NCBI GenBank assembly: GCA_020433455.1
Contig: JAGRCP010000091.1
Location: 1 to 64,000, forward strand
Source of the DNA: Caldilineaceae bacterium
GTDB taxonomy: Bacteria > Chloroflexota > Anaerolineae > Caldilineales > Caldilineaceae
Direction of reading: 5' to 3'
DNA length: 64,000 bases
Of the stretch, positions 1 to 9,471 are shown piece by piece. The notes below the pieces were generated by a model. That model was given only the letters and a program-made list of their open reading frames with translations. It had not been told where the DNA came from and ran no database searches. The position numbers and the translations under genes were made by a program. How positions within the stretch are numbered: position 1 is the stretch's first letter; the number at the start of each line of letters is the position of its first letter.

Positions 1-252
1 GCCTGGCATACCCATCCTCTGGGCCAAACGCTGATCATCACCGCGGGTTGCGGCCGCGTTCAGCGCTGGGGCGGCCCGGTGGAAACAGTCAATCCGGGCG
101 ACGTTGTGATCTTTCTGCCGGGCGAAAAGCACTGGCACGGCGCAGCGCCGACCACAGCCATGACCCACATTGCCGTCCACGAAACCCTCGATGGTTCAGC
201 GGTAACGTGGATGGAACATGTCACCGACGAGCAATATCGGGAAGAAAGCTGA
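1..252 (+). CDS. Cupin-domain protein, C-terminal fragment
   Basis: The gene enters from the left edge; 83 codons are visible before TGA. The fragment opens with a histidine pair (WHTHPLGQ), continues with a glycine-rich turn and ends with [17 protein letters not shown]. This is the paired motif of a conserved cupin barrel, with His residues that normally hold a metal. Small stand-alone cupins of this sort are often encoded next to aldo/keto reductases or decarboxylases, and an aldo/keto reductase starts 6 bases downstream here, so the two are probably co-transcribed. Substrate and reaction cannot be read from the fragment. Confidence 0.8.
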   Translation, partial: AWHTHPLGQTLIITAGCGRVQRWGGPVETVNPGDVVIFLPGEKHWHGAAPTTAMTHIAVHETLDGSAVTWMEHVTDEQYREES

Positions 253-258
253 ACGAAG

Positions 259-1242
259 ATGGACTATATGAAATTCGGCAATACGGGCCTGGAAGTATCT
301 CCGCTTTGTTTGGGATGCATGAGTTTTGGTTCGGCGGAGGGCTGGTTTCACAATGATTGGGCGCTCAGCGAAGAAGAGAGCCGGGTGATCATCAAGCGCG
401 CTCTCGACCTGGGCGTCAATTTTTTTGACACGGCAAACGTCTATGCCTACGGCGTGAGCGAAGAGATACTGGGCCGGGCCCTCAAGGAGTACGCCAACCG
501 GGATGAAGTCGTGGTGGCCACCAAAATCCATGGTCGGATGCACGCCGGACCCAATGGGGCCGGCCTTTCCCGCAAGGCCATCATGAGCGAAATCGACAAG
601 AGCCTCGCGCGTCTGGGCATGGACTATGTGGACCTCTACATCATCCACCGCTGGGATTACGCCACCCCCATCGAAGAGACGCTGGCGGCCCTGCATGACG
701 TCGTCCGCGCAGGGAAGGTCCGGTACATCGGCGCGTCAGCCATGTACGCCTGGCAGTTCCAAAAGGCGCTCTACGCGGCGGAAACCCACGGCTGGACGCG
801 CTTTGTCTCCATGCAGAATCATATGAATCTCCTCTACCGGGAAGAGGAACGGGAAATGCTGCCCCTTTGCCGGGAGGAGAAGATTGCCGTCACGCCCTAC
901 AGCCCCCTGGCGTCGGGCAGATTGGCCCGCGCCGCTTCCGAGACAACCCCGCGCCTGGAAACGGACCCCATTGCCAAGCGCAAGTATGACGCAACGGCAG
1001 GTGCCGACAGGCTGGTCATTGATCGGGTTGCGGAGATCGCGGCCAGGCATAATGCGCCCCGGGCCCATATCGCCCTGGCCTGGCTGCGGCAGAAGGACCC
1101 GGTCGTTGCGCCTATCATCGGCGCGACCAAGCTCTCCCATCTGGAAAGCGCGGTAGAGTCTCTCTCCGTCCGGTTGACGCCGGAAGACGTCGCCTATCTG
1201 GAAGAGCCGTACGTGCCCCATGCCGTTGTCGGACCGTCATAG
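259..1242 (+). CDS. Aldo/keto reductase
   Basis: A 327-residue NADPH-dependent aldo/keto reductase with a TIM barrel. The family catalytic tetrad is visible: Asp57 and Tyr62 in FFDTANVY, Lys89 in VATKIH, and His130 in DLYIIHRWD. The C-terminal PIIGATKLSHLE segment is typical of the cofactor-binding end. It most resembles the YajO/IolS-like subgroup that reduces sugars or other aldehydes; the physiological substrate is unknown. It follows the cupin gene by 6 bases, suggesting a two-gene unit, and is followed by a 15-bp hairpin. The start at 259 has only a weak ribosome site; ATG 268 is an alternative that would remove three residues. Confidence 0.93.
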   Translation: MDYMKFGNTGLEVSPLCLGCMSFGSAEGWFHNDWALSEEESRVIIKRALDLGVNFFDTANVYAYGVSEEILGRALKEYANRDEVVVATKIHGRMHAGPNGAGLSRKAIMSEIDKSLARLGMDYVDLYIIHRWDYATPIEETLAALHDVVRAGKVRYIGASAMYAWQFQKALYAAETHGWTRFVSMQNHMNLLYREEEREMLPLCREEKIAVTPYSPLASGRLARAASETTPRLETDPIAKRKYDATAGADRLVIDRVAEIAARHNAPRAHIALAWLRQKDPVVAPIIGATKLSHLESAVESLSVRLTPEDVAYLEEPYVPHAVVGPS

Positions 1243-1271
1243 ATTGGTGGAAGTGACTCAATCTTCCGGAA

Positions 1272-1313
1272 GATGGGTGATGCGTGATAGTTTCCATCCA
1301 CGCATCACCCATC
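1272..1313 (+). terminator. Hairpin after the aldo/keto reductase gene
   Basis: Perfect 15-bp inverted repeat (1272-1286 with 1299-1313, GATGGGTGATGCGTG and its complement) around a 12-base loop, 29 bases after the stop. No T-run follows, so it is a probable rather than certain terminator. Confidence 0.55.
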
Positions 1314-1402
1314 AAATCCTTACGCGTCCGACAACAACCTGCCTGCATTCCGCAAGCGCCCAATAGCCATCCCCGCCATTCACCTGATATCGAGTTAGCC
1401 GC

Positions 1403-2347
1403 ATGCGCACGGCGACCCAACGCACTTCCCGCACCAACGTCGCCGGTATCGGCTTCCTGGTGCTGGCCATGTTTGTCCTCTCCTTACAGGATGTAGCCAT
1501 CAAATGGATCAACGGCAGCTATCCTGTACTGGAGATCACCATTCTTCGCAATTTGGCCGCCCTGCCCTGCACCCTCATCCTCTTCCGCATGGAGGGCGGG
1601 CGGGGATTACCGACGACCCAACGGTATACGCTGGAATATGCTCGGGGACTCCTTCTCTTCCTCTCCTTCACCACCTACATGATGGGGCTGGCCGCTCTGC
1701 CCTTGGCTGATGTCTCCGCCATTCGTAACTCGGCGCCCTTGCTCATTACCTTCCTGTCGGTTGTGCTGTTGGGGGAACACGTGGGGTCGCGTCGCTGGCT
1801 GGCGCTGATTATCGGCTTCATGGGCGTTCTGCTGATTATCCAACCGGGCGGAGCGACCTTCAACATGGGCTCCATTTTCGTCCTGCTGGCCACCCTCTTC
1901 TACGCCCTCAACATCATCATTACGCGTCAACTGCGCACGACCGACAGCAGCGCCACCATGGCCTACTACAGCACCCTGGTGTATCTGGCCGCCGCCTTGA
2001 TTTTGACCCCCTTCGTTCTCTTCGTGGGAGAAATTCCCAACGCACACCCGAGTATCGTCTTTCTCTTCCGCGCCTGGGCCATGCCGACCCTCACGGACTG
2101 GCTCATTATGGTCGGGTTAGGCTTTATCTGGGCCATTGGGATGTATCTCATCGCCCGGGCCTACAGCCTGGCGCAGGCGTCGGCCGCCGCGCCGTTTGAG
2201 TATGTTGCGCTGCTTTTCAGCGTCTTCTGGGGCTTTACTATCTGGGGGGAAATTCCTACCTGGGCAACCTGGATCGGCGCAACGATTACAGTCTTGAGCG
2301 GCCTGTACATCCTCTATCGCGAGCGGGCAGAACCGCCTTCCACATAG
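1403..2347 (+). CDS. EamA/DMT-family transporter
   Basis: A 314-residue integral membrane protein of the drug/metabolite transporter superfamily. About ten hydrophobic segments are arranged as two EamA repeats: residues of about 10-145, with the conserved PLADVSAIRNSAPLL-type segment, and about 155-300, with ASAAAPFEYVALLFSVFWG. The second repeat ends in a short charged tail, as is usual. These proteins export or take up small metabolites such as amino acids; the substrate cannot be assigned from sequence. The 3' end overlaps the convergent SRPBCC gene by 34 bases. No clear ribosome site was found for the chosen start. Confidence 0.9.
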   Translation: MRTATQRTSRTNVAGIGFLVLAMFVLSLQDVAIKWINGSYPVLEITILRNLAALPCTLILFRMEGGRGLPTTQRYTLEYARGLLLFLSFTTYMMGLAALPLADVSAIRNSAPLLITFLSVVLLGEHVGSRRWLALIIGFMGVLLIIQPGGATFNMGSIFVLLATLFYALNIIITRQLRTTDSSATMAYYSTLVYLAAALILTPFVLFVGEIPNAHPSIVFLFRAWAMPTLTDWLIMVGLGFIWAIGMYLIARAYSLAQASAAAPFEYVALLFSVFWGFTIWGEIPTWATWIGATITVLSGLYILYRERAEPPST

Positions 2348-2736
2348 CGGGCAAAATTATCCAGAATGGCCTGCCAGCCCTGACGCTGCATCTCGGCTTC
2401 ATTGGACGATTCCGCCTCAAACGTCTCGCGCACGGTAACCGTATCGTCCATAGGCAGAAATTCTACCCTGACCAGGCGGCCATCGTCCAGCGCGTACTCA
2501 ATCAGCTCCATGAGCTTGACCCGGGTATATTCGCCCGTGAAGTCAAAGCCGGCGCTGCCGTCCCTGGCCTCCATGCGCGAGGAAAAAATCCCGCCCGGCC
2601 GCAAATCAACTGAAGCATCAGTCGTGTGCCAATCATCGGAAGCGGCGTTCCACTGCATGATATCAGCGGGCGTATTCCACGCCTGCCAGACTGCATCCAA
2701 TGGCGCGGTTATGTTCGTCTCAATGGTAATCTGCAC
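2314..2736 (-). CDS. SRPBCC (AHSA1-like) protein
   Basis: A small START-like ligand-binding protein of the AHSA1/SRPBCC type. It opens with QITIETNITAPLDAVWQAW and ends with GWQAILDNFARYVE, both hallmark segments of the family. I chose the GTG at 2736 because AAAGGAGA lies about 8 bases upstream and the family fold begins exactly there, giving 140 residues; ATG 2766 would add ten residues that overlap the ribosome site. The role is unknown: members bind hydrophobic ligands or act as co-chaperone-like modules. It converges on the EamA transporter gene with a short overlap. Confidence 0.85.
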   Translation of the reverse strand: MQITIETNITAPLDAVWQAWNTPADIMQWNAASDDWHTTDASVDLRPGGIFSSRMEARDGSAGFDFTGEYTRVKLMELIEYALDDGRLVRVEFLPMDDTVTVRETFEAESSNEAEMQRQGWQAILDNFARYVEGGSARSR

Positions 2737-2857
2737 GTTGCGTTTCTCCTTTGCAAGGTTATTCAATTCATCTGTTCGGGTTGCGTATCCATTTCACAAT
2801 ACAACAAAAGCCTAAATTCGATGAAATCGAATCGGATGAAATTGAGTTCAGTTTAGT

Positions 2858-2886
2858 TTGTGAATTTTGTTGCAATCTGGTATTCT
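2858..2886 (+). promoter_or_regulatory. Sigma-70-type promoter for the DASS transporter
   Basis: TTGTGA (2858-2863), a 17-base spacer and TATTCT (2881-2886) with an upstream TGG that resembles an extended -10, in a locally AT-rich stretch about 100 bases before the transporter start. Confidence 0.5.
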
Positions 2887-2982
2887 GATCCCGCTGTTCG
2901 CTTTATAAATTGCCCGGCATCCGACGGGTAGAGAAGGGGATTGCCGGGCGCTTCCATCACTTTTTCGCAGCGGGAGACTGCA

Positions 2983-4428
2983 ATGAAATCAACATACTGG
3001 AAAGCGCTTGTTCCTGTTGTCGTGGCCGTCGTAATTGCCCTAATTCCCCCGCCGGCCGGATTGGAGGTTTATGCCTGGCGCTACTTTGCCGTCTTCATCG
3101 GCGTGGTGCTGGGCCTCATTTTGGAGCCGTTGCCCGCAGCCGCTATCGGTTTTATCGGCGCCGTAGCCATGGCGCTGCTGGGGCTGCCCTTTAGTCCGGC
3201 GGATCGAGCCGCAGAAGGGTTTTCCCTGCCGTCAGAGGCCATCAAATGGGTGCTGAGCGGCTTCGGCAACACGACGGTCTGGTTGATTTTTGCCGCCTTT
3301 ATGCTGGCGCTGGGTTATCAAAAAACGGGGTTGGGCAGACGCCTGGGCCTGCTTCTGGTAGAGAAACTGGGACGGCGCACCCTGGGCCTGGGGTATGCCG
3401 TCGCCCTCGCCGACTTGATTCTGGCTCCCTTCACGCCGTCCAACACCGCTCGCAGCGGCGGCACCATCTTCCCCATCATCCGCAACATCCCCAGCCTGTA
3501 CGGCTCTGAGCCGGGCGAGACCTCACGTAAAATCGGTTCCTACATCATGTGGACCGCCTTGGCCACGACCACGGTAACCAGCTCCATGTTTATTACGGCC
3601 CTGGCGCCGAATCTGTTGGCGGTCGAAATCGTCAAGCGAACGGTAGACATTGACATTGCCTGGATGCAGTGGTTTCTGGGCTTCATCCCTGTAGGTGCAT
3701 TGCTCTTTCTGCTTGTTCCTTCTTTGACCTACATACTCTACCCGCCCGAAATCAAGACCAGTAATGAGGTGCCTGCATGGGCGCGGCAGGAATTAAAGGA
3801 CATGGGACCTTTTAGCCGCAACGAGCTGATCATGGCGCTGCTGGCGCTGTTGGCGCTGGTCCTGTGGATTGTGGGCGGAAACTTTATCCACGGCACCATG
3901 GTGGCGCTGGCCGTCATCTGTCTCATGCTCATCACCCACGTTATCGAATGGGACGACATGTTGGCCAATAAGCCGGCCTGGAACGTGTTGGTCTGGTTTG
4001 CCACGCTGGTAACCCTGGCCGGCGGACTGAGCAAGGTGGGTTTCGTCGATTGGTTCTCTAACAGTGCGGCCGGCATGTTGACCGGCATGGCCCCTATGAC
4101 GGTCATGATCATTCTGGTCGTTCTCTTTTTCGTTGTTCACTATCTCTTTGCCAGCGTCACGGCCCACGTGACTGCGGTCCTGCCCGTCTTTCTGGCTGCG
4201 GGCGCGGCCGTGCCCGGCATTAACATGATGGTCTTTACCCTGCTCCTCTGCTTCTCTCTGGGCATCATGGGCATCATCACCCCCTACGGTACAGGGCCCA
4301 GCCCGGTTTATTTCGGCAGCGGCTACATCTCGCGCAAGGATTTTTGGGTAATGGGATCGATCTTTGGGTTGATTTTCCTGGTTCTCTTCCTGGTAATTGA
4401 AATCCCTTATCTCCTCGCGATTTACTAA
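2983..4428 (+). CDS. DASS/SLC13-family dicarboxylate transporter
   Basis: A 481-residue membrane protein of the divalent anion:sodium symporter family (CitT/TtdT/2-oxoglutarate-malate translocator branch). Many hydrophobic helices are visible. The two substrate/sodium-binding hairpin motifs are recognisable: TPSNTARSGGTIFP in the N-terminal half and ITPYGTGPSPVYFGSGYI in the C-terminal half, the latter close to the E. coli tartrate/succinate antiporter type. It probably moves a C4-C6 dicarboxylate by exchange or with sodium. I chose ATG 2983, preceded by GGGAGA, rather than the open-frame ATG at 2941. It has its own promoter-like sequence and a downstream hairpin, so it looks monocistronic. 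Confidence 0.92.
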   Translation: MKSTYWKALVPVVVAVVIALIPPPAGLEVYAWRYFAVFIGVVLGLILEPLPAAAIGFIGAVAMALLGLPFSPADRAAEGFSLPSEAIKWVLSGFGNTTVWLIFAAFMLALGYQKTGLGRRLGLLLVEKLGRRTLGLGYAVALADLILAPFTPSNTARSGGTIFPIIRNIPSLYGSEPGETSRKIGSYIMWTALATTTVTSSMFITALAPNLLAVEIVKRTVDIDIAWMQWFLGFIPVGALLFLLVPSLTYILYPPEIKTSNEVPAWARQELKDMGPFSRNELIMALLALLALVLWIVGGNFIHGTMVALAVICLMLITHVIEWDDMLANKPAWNVLVWFATLVTLAGGLSKVGFVDWFSNSAAGMLTGMAPMTVMIILVVLFFVVHYLFASVTAHVTAVLPVFLAAGAAVPGINMMVFTLLLCFSLGIMGIITPYGTGPSPVYFGSGYISRKDFWVMGSIFGLIFLVLFLVIEIPYLLAIY

Positions 4429-4460
4429 AATTCGGAACTGTTTACAAGTTAAAGACGTCA

Positions 4461-4497
4461 GCGGAAGGACCTGTTCAGTACGAGTGGGTTCTTCCGC
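4461..4497 (+). terminator. Hairpin after the DASS transporter gene
   Basis: GCGGAAG (4461-4467) pairs with CTTCCGC (4491-4497), and the four inner bases on each side also pair with one G-T wobble. The stop codon is 33 bases upstream. Confidence 0.45.
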
Positions 4498-4555
4498 CCA
4501 GAACGCTGCTGCCGCGCTCCCTTCCGTCATACGGATCAGTTGAATATATGTACGC

Positions 4556-4585
4556 TTGGGCTGTGGCTGTGAGAGGGGCTATAAT
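4556..4585 (+). promoter_or_regulatory. Promoter of gcvH
   Basis: Perfect TATAAT at 4580-4585 with TTGGGC at 4556-4561 and an 18-base spacer. The ATG of gcvH lies 48 bases after the -10, preceded by a purine-rich GCGAGGAT. Confidence 0.6.
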
Positions 4586-4632
4586 GGCTCCACTGAAGTG
4601 TCAATCAACGAGAAAGAGCGAGGATAAAAAGC

Positions 4633-5022
4633 ATGGCTGAAGTAATTGACGGGCTTTATTACAGCAGGGATGATGAGTGGGTCAAGGTAGACGGGAATGA
4701 AGTCACTATTGGCATCACCGATTATGCGCAGGATGCGCTTTCCGATGTGGTCTATCTGGAATTGCCTGAAGCGGGCGCAGCCTTCAACGCCGGCGACATT
4801 TTTGGCGTCGTGGAATCGGTCAAAGCCGCCTCCGACCTCTACTCGCCTGTGAGCGGCGAGGTTATCGAAACAAACGAAGCGCTCCTGGATGCGCCGGAAC
4901 TGGTGAACGATGACCCCTTCGGCGCGGCGTGGATGATCAAAATGAGCCTGAACAACAGCGGCGAGTTGGGCGAACTCATGGATGCAGGCGGATACGCGGC
5001 CTATTGCGAAGAACGCGAATAA
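4633..5022 (+). CDS. gcvH: Glycine cleavage system H protein
   Basis: A 129-residue lipoyl carrier, the usual length for GcvH. The lipoylation site is Lys64 in GVVESVKAASDLYSPVSGEV, and the protein opens with the typical YSRDDEWVKVDGNEVTIGITDYAQ segment split by a beta turn. It carries the aminomethyl group between the P, T and L proteins of glycine cleavage. None of gcvP, gcvT or lpd is encoded in the window, and the gene is flanked by its own promoter and a terminator. It may therefore serve a distant glycine cleavage operon or act as a lipoyl donor. Identification is secure; the partner set is not. Confidence 0.95.
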   Translation: MAEVIDGLYYSRDDEWVKVDGNEVTIGITDYAQDALSDVVYLELPEAGAAFNAGDIFGVVESVKAASDLYSPVSGEVIETNEALLDAPELVNDDPFGAAWMIKMSLNNSGELGELMDAGGYAAYCEERE

Positions 5023-5058
5023 CGCTGTTACTCGCTGGTTCTCAACCTCTCAATCTCC

Positions 5059-5092
5059 AATCTCTCAATCTCGGAACAGAGATTGAGAGATT
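5059..5092. terminator. Bidirectional terminator between gcvH and the CoA-transferase gene
   Basis: Perfect 14-bp inverted repeat AATCTCTCAATCTC / GAGATTGAGAGATT around a GGAACA loop, in the 78-base gap between two convergent genes. The sequence belongs to a GATTGAG/GATTGGA heptad family also seen at 25124-25165. Confidence 0.6.
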
Positions 5093-5100
5093 ATATCGCG

Positions 5101-6453
5101 CTATGTCCCCTCTATCCCCAGCGCGAACCCGGCCGTGGTTTTGGCCCGTACTTCTTCCAGCGTCGCGCCCGGCATCAGTTCTGTGAGCGTTAACTTTCCC
5201 GCTATAAAACGAAAAACGGCCAGATCGGTGATCACCACATCGACCGCCTCCCGCGCGGTCAGCGGCAGGGTGCATTCGGGCACGATCTTGGCCGACCCGT
5301 CCCGGTTGGTATGGGTCATGGTAATGATCAGCCGCTTGGCGCCCGAAGCCAGGTCCATGGCTCCGCCTACGCCCAACAGGGGCTTGCCCGGTACGGCCCA
5401 GTTGGCCAGATTGCCCGCCTCGTCCACCTGCAATCCGCCCATGATGGCCACATCCACATGGCCGCCCCGGATCATGGCAAACGAGTCGGCGCTGTCGAAA
5501 TAGCTGCTCCCCGGCAACGCGGTAACGGGAATCTTGCCCGCGTTCACCGGATAATCCAGCGCGCCGCCGTCCTGGGGCGACGGCCCCACGCCCAGCATGC
5601 CGTTCTCCGTGTGCATGATGATGCCGTGCTCCAGCGTGATGAGATCGGCCGTCAGGGTGGGGATGCCGATGCCCAGATTCACGACGTCGCCCGGATGCAG
5701 CTCGGCCAGCGCGCGCTCGGCCATGACCATGCGCACGGCGCCTGCTTTTTTGATGCTGCTTGCCACCGACGCCGACGACCCCAGTTCTTCCTGGGTGGTA
5801 TGGGCCTGAACCAGATAATCCACATAACAGCCGGGCGTGTGGACGGCATCGGGATCCAGCTCGCCCACGGGCACAATCTCCTCGGCCTCCACGATGACCA
5901 GGTCCGCGGCCGTGGCCATGGCCCGGTTAAAGTTCTGCTCGGTCATGCGGTAGACGAGGTTGCCTGCCGTATCGGCCTGCCAGGCGCGGATGAAAGCCAC
6001 ATCGCCCCGCAATGCCGGCTGAAAAATTTGCTCCATGCCGTTGATGACCTTCGTTTCGCGCCCTTCCGCCAGAACGGTGCCCGCGCCTGTGGGCGTAAAG
6101 AAACCGCCGATCCCCGCGCCGCCGGCGCGCAGCGCCTCGGCCAGGGAACCCTGGGGAATCAGCTCGATCTCGATTGCGCCTGACTGGGCGGCCTCGACTG
6201 CTTCCCGATTGCTGGTGAAGTAGGAGCCGATGGCCCGTTTGATTTGGCCGTTGCGCAGGAGCCGCCCGCCGCCCAACCCGGCCTCGCCTACGTTGTTGGC
6301 GATGTAGGTCAGGTCGCGCACGTCCGTCTCGGCCAGCGCATGGAGCAAGTGAACGGGATTGCCCGTCATGCCAAAGCCGCCTACGAGGAGCGTATCGCCC
6401 GATTTGACCAGCGTTGCGGCTTTTTCCGGGGTGATTTGCGGAATGGTTTTCAT
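5101..6453 (-). CDS. Fused 3-oxoacid CoA-transferase (alpha-beta)
   Basis: A 450-residue single chain in which both subunits of a family I CoA-transferase are fused, as in mitochondrial SCOT. Residues 1-225 are the A subunit, with the CoA-binding GGFGMTGNP motif at about 25-33. Residues 238-450 are the B subunit, with the catalytic glutamate Glu283 in [11 protein letters not shown]. It moves CoA between a short 3-oxoacid and an acyl-CoA such as succinyl-CoA. Its ATG overlaps the thiolase stop by 4 bases (ATGA), so the two are translationally coupled: thiolase then CoA-transferase is the standard pair for cleaving or making a 3-oxoacyl-CoA. The exact substrate (acetoacetate, 3-oxoadipate or another) is not decided by sequence. 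Confidence 0.93.
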   Translation of the reverse strand: MKTIPQITPEKAATLVKSGDTLLVGGFGMTGNPVHLLHALAETDVRDLTYIANNVGEAGLGGGRLLRNGQIKRAIGSYFTSNREAVEAAQSGAIEIELIPQGSLAEALRAGGAGIGGFFTPTGAGTVLAEGRETKVINGMEQIFQPALRGDVAFIRAWQADTAGNLVYRMTEQNFNRAMATAADLVIVEAEEIVPVGELDPDAVHTPGCYVDYLVQAHTTQEELGSSASVASSIKKAGAVRMVMAERALAELHPGDVVNLGIGIPTLTADLITLEHGIIMHTENGMLGVGPSPQDGGALDYPVNAGKIPVTALPGSSYFDSADSFAMIRGGHVDVAIMGGLQVDEAGNLANWAVPGKPLLGVGGAMDLASGAKRLIITMTHTNRDGSAKIVPECTLPLTAREAVDVVITDLAVFRFIAGKLTLTELMPGATLEEVRAKTTAGFALGIEGT

Positions 6454-7736
6454 GGCTCAATCTCGATGATCGTCGCTTCGCCCTGACCGACGCCTACGCA
6501 CAAAGTTGCCAATCCGTAGCGCATGGGCTCGCCCGCGGCCTGACGCCGCCGCATCTCGTAAATCAGGGTAGTGAGGATGCGCGCGCCCGAGCAGCCCAGG
6601 GGATGGCCCAACGCAATAGCGCCGCCGTTGACGTTGGTAATCGCCTCTGACAATCCCAGTTCCCGCAGCACGGCAATGGCCTGCGCGGCGAAAGCTTCAT
6701 TGAGTTCCGCCAGGTTCACATCCTCCAGGACCAGCCCCGCCCGGATCAGCGCTTTACGCGTCGCGGCCACGGGTCCCAGCCCCATGACCCGCGGATCCAC
6801 GCCCGCCGCGGCCGAGGCCATCCACCGAGCCAGGGGACGCACGCCCAGAGCATCCGCCTTACGCCGGGACATGAGGACCAGCGCACAGGCCCCGTCGTTG
6901 AGGCCGCTGGCATTGCCCGCGGTGACGCTGCCGCCCGTTCGGAAGGCCGGCCGCAATTGGGATAACTGCTCCAGGTTCGTATCAACCGCGTACCCGTCAT
7001 CGCGCTTGACCATGCGCGGATGTTCATCCGTGTCGAAGATAACGGGCGGCTGCTTGCGCCGGGGAATCTCCACGGGAACGATCTCCGCGTCAAAACGGCC
7101 GGCGTTGATCGCATCCACCGCGCGCTGCTGGCTTTGGAGCGCAAAGCGGTCCTGTTCGGCCCGGCTGATCTCGCCGCCGGTCAACTCGCCCGCCCGGCTC
7201 ATCTCTACGATATTCTCGGCGGTTTCGCCCATGGCCTCCAGGGGAAAGAGCGCCTCCATGCGGGGATTGGGATAGCGCCAGCCCAGCGTCGTATCCCAAC
7301 CGGTGATGTTGCCCGACGGGCCAAAGCCCACGGGATTCTTGGGCAGGGAATAGGGCGCGCGGGTCATGCTCTCCACGCCGCCGGCGATGAAAATATCGCC
7401 TTCGCCGCAGGCAATGGCCCGGGCCGCCTGGTTCACGGCATTGAGGCCGCTGGCGCAAAGGCGGTTCAGCGTCACGCCGGCCACGTGATCGGGCAGGCCT
7501 GCCAGGAGCAGGGCCATGCGCGCCACGTTGCGGTTATCTTCGCCCGCCTGGTTGGCGCAGCCCAGGTAGACCTCCTCCACCTCGCTGCCGTCAATCCCGG
7601 CCCGGGCCGCGGCCGCCTGGATTACCCGCGCCGCCAAATCGTCGGGCCGCACGTCCGCCAGCCCGCCCCGAATGCGGCCAATCGGCGTGCGCACCGCGCT
7701 CACGATAACTACATCGTTCATGCTCGACTCTGTCAT
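6450..7736 (-). CDS. Thiolase (acetyl-CoA acetyltransferase / 3-oxoadipyl-CoA thiolase type)
   Basis: A 428-residue thiolase. The active-site cysteine is Cys94 in [11 protein letters not shown]; the other catalytic elements are NEAFA (346-350), His378 in GHPLG and Cys413 in LCVGVGQGE. It catalyses CoA-dependent cleavage of a 3-oxoacyl-CoA or the reverse condensation. Its start overlaps the stop of the upstream AOR gene by 4 bases (ATGA) and its stop overlaps the CoA-transferase start the same way, so three enzymes are coupled in one message. An internal ATG five codons later (7721) is an alternative start. The degradative PaaJ/PcaF style of the motifs suggests beta-ketoacid catabolism. Confidence 0.94.
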   Translation of the reverse strand: MTESSMNDVVIVSAVRTPIGRIRGGLADVRPDDLAARVIQAAAARAGIDGSEVEEVYLGCANQAGEDNRNVARMALLLAGLPDHVAGVTLNRLCASGLNAVNQAARAIACGEGDIFIAGGVESMTRAPYSLPKNPVGFGPSGNITGWDTTLGWRYPNPRMEALFPLEAMGETAENIVEMSRAGELTGGEISRAEQDRFALQSQQRAVDAINAGRFDAEIVPVEIPRRKQPPVIFDTDEHPRMVKRDDGYAVDTNLEQLSQLRPAFRTGGSVTAGNASGLNDGACALVLMSRRKADALGVRPLARWMASAAAGVDPRVMGLGPVAATRKALIRAGLVLEDVNLAELNEAFAAQAIAVLRELGLSEAITNVNGGAIALGHPLGCSGARILTTLIYEMRRRQAAGEPMRYGLATLCVGVGQGEATIIEIEP

Positions 7737-9439
7737 ATTTTAGCGTATATGTTATGGACGTCCTCGCCGTGAAAGCGAGCTACGTGGTCCGTGGGCGGAA
7801 TAGGCTCGTCATAGAAGAAGGCGGGCAGCTCATCATCCGCCGCGGTGAAGCCCGCCAGGCGGTTGAATTCCGCCTCCAGGCGCAGGGTCTCGCGCCCCAA
7901 CTCCTCGAAGAAGGACGGCTCCAGGTTAGCCCCTGTGGCGTCATTAAACGACTGGGTGATAAAGTCCACATTGGCCCCCGTCACCGTGCGGCCGAAAATA
8001 CACAGGCCCACCGAGTCCGCCGCGGCTGAGCCGATCTGTGCGTCCAGGCTCACGTCCGCCAGTTCATCCAGCTCCTTATCGTGGGAGGGATAGCGGGGTG
8101 CGTTGCCGGCCGTGTGATCCGCTCCCTGGGCGCTGGCCATCATGGTGATGCCCGTTACTTCGGCCACTCGGGGATCATATGCGCTAATCGCCTGGCGCTT
8201 AATCACCGGCACCCGGGCCAGCCCGTAGTAGGCGCCCGCGCGGGCCGTGCCTTGCGCCCAGATGCGGCCCTTTTGCGACCCTGCACGAATCTCCTTGAGC
8301 GCCGCGATCATGAAGTCCACATCGCCGAAGTCGGCCAGTCCGGCCTCCATGAGCACGGCCAGCATGGCGCCCGTCTCGATGGTATCCACGCCCAGATCGT
8401 TGGCGATGTGGTTGAGCGCGGCCAAGTAATCCGGCTCGGTGATGCCGCAGTTGGAGCCGAGCAGGCCCAGGGTCTCGTATTCCACAGGCGAGGTGACTTC
8501 TTTGCCCTCGGCGTCTACGTAAATGTTGCTGCACTGGATGACGCAGCCGGGCATGCAGGCGTGGGTCTGCTCGCCGCCTCGCTCGGTGTTGCGCGGGCCG
8601 ATAAAGTCGCCGCCCATTTTGAAGACGCCCTCATCCGCGTCTACCAATTGCCCGGCGCTGAAATTGCGCACCGGCAGGCCGCCCACATGGTTCATGTAGT
8701 CGGCCATGCCCATGGTGCCTACGGCGTTATAAAAATTCGTGACCACGGGATCATCCTGTAGCATCCGGGCGTAGGTGCGCACATCCTGAAGTACGGCCTT
8801 GCGATCGTAGAGCGCGGGCATCTTGTCCAGATCCGCGACGATGGCCTTCACCCGCTTGTTGCCCATGACTGCGCCGACGCCGCCCCGGGCCGCCAGGCGC
8901 GACGGACGGCGATCGCTGTCGCTGAAGGCGATCCCCGCGATCAGGCCGCCGTATTCGCCCACGGGCCCGCAGAGCGCCAGGCTCACCTTCTTGCCGTAGC
9001 GCTCATGGAGCAGCGCCGCGGCTTCGTAGTTTCCCTTGCCCAAATAGGGCGTTGCGTCATCAAAACTGACTGCGCCGTCCTTGGTCAGATGGATAACCAC
9101 CCACTCACCCGCTGCGCCGTGGAGTGTAAAACCGGAAATTTCCAACTGGCCCAGGGCATAGCTGAACGTTCCGCCGCCGTTGGCTTCCTTGATGCCGCCG
9201 GTGAGGGGGCTCTTGCAGCCCACGCTGGTGCGATTGGCGTTCGAGTAGCTCGTTCCGGCCATGGGACCGGCCGAGAAAATCAGGGGATTCTCCGGGGAGT
9301 TGGGGTCAATCGCGGCCGCGCCCATTTCCAACAGCGTTTTGGCAATGAGATAACGACCGACTTTGACGAGCTGTTCGCCCGACTTTTCCTCTGGGACTAC
9401 GCTGCGGTCGGTCAGGTTGATCTGCAGAAATTTACGCAT
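7733..9439 (-). CDS. Aldehyde:ferredoxin oxidoreductase-family protein (tungsten/molybdenum)
   Basis: A 568-residue member of the AOR family, slightly shorter than the usual 600 or so. Residues 1-205 form the pterin-binding domain, including [15 protein letters not shown] and the [17 protein letters not shown] motif. The 4Fe-4S cluster ligands are visible as Cys295, Cys299 and Cys303 (C-x3-C-x3-C) and Cys480 in [10 protein letters not shown]. The family oxidises aldehydes to carboxylic acids with a tungsto- or molybdo-bispterin cofactor and passes electrons to ferredoxin. It is first in a coupled AOR-thiolase-CoA-transferase unit, so it may feed a carboxylate into CoA activation or run as a carboxylate reductase. 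Substrate and metal are inference only. Confidence 0.93.
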   Translation of the reverse strand: MRKFLQINLTDRSVVPEEKSGEQLVKVGRYLIAKTLLEMGAAAIDPNSPENPLIFSAGPMAGTSYSNANRTSVGCKSPLTGGIKEANGGGTFSYALGQLEISGFTLHGAAGEWVVIHLTKDGAVSFDDATPYLGKGNYEAAALLHERYGKKVSLALCGPVGEYGGLIAGIAFSDSDRRPSRLAARGGVGAVMGNKRVKAIVADLDKMPALYDRKAVLQDVRTYARMLQDDPVVTNFYNAVGTMGMADYMNHVGGLPVRNFSAGQLVDADEGVFKMGGDFIGPRNTERGGEQTHACMPGCVIQCSNIYVDAEGKEVTSPVEYETLGLLGSNCGITEPDYLAALNHIANDLGVDTIETGAMLAVLMEAGLADFGDVDFMIAALKEIRAGSQKGRIWAQGTARAGAYYGLARVPVIKRQAISAYDPRVAEVTGITMMASAQGADHTAGNAPRYPSHDKELDELADVSLDAQIGSAAADSVGLCIFGRTVTGANVDFITQSFNDATGANLEPSFFEELGRETLRLEAEFNRLAGFTAADDELPAFFYDEPIPPTDHVARFHGEDVHNIYAKI

Positions 9440-9471
9440 GGTTTTCTCACTTTCGCAGTTTAATTATAGTG

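Noticed and set aside
5311-6183. A 290-residue open frame on the plus strand opposite the CoA-transferase gene
   Set aside because: It is an antisense shadow of a gene with unambiguous domain motifs and has no ribosome site or domain of its own.
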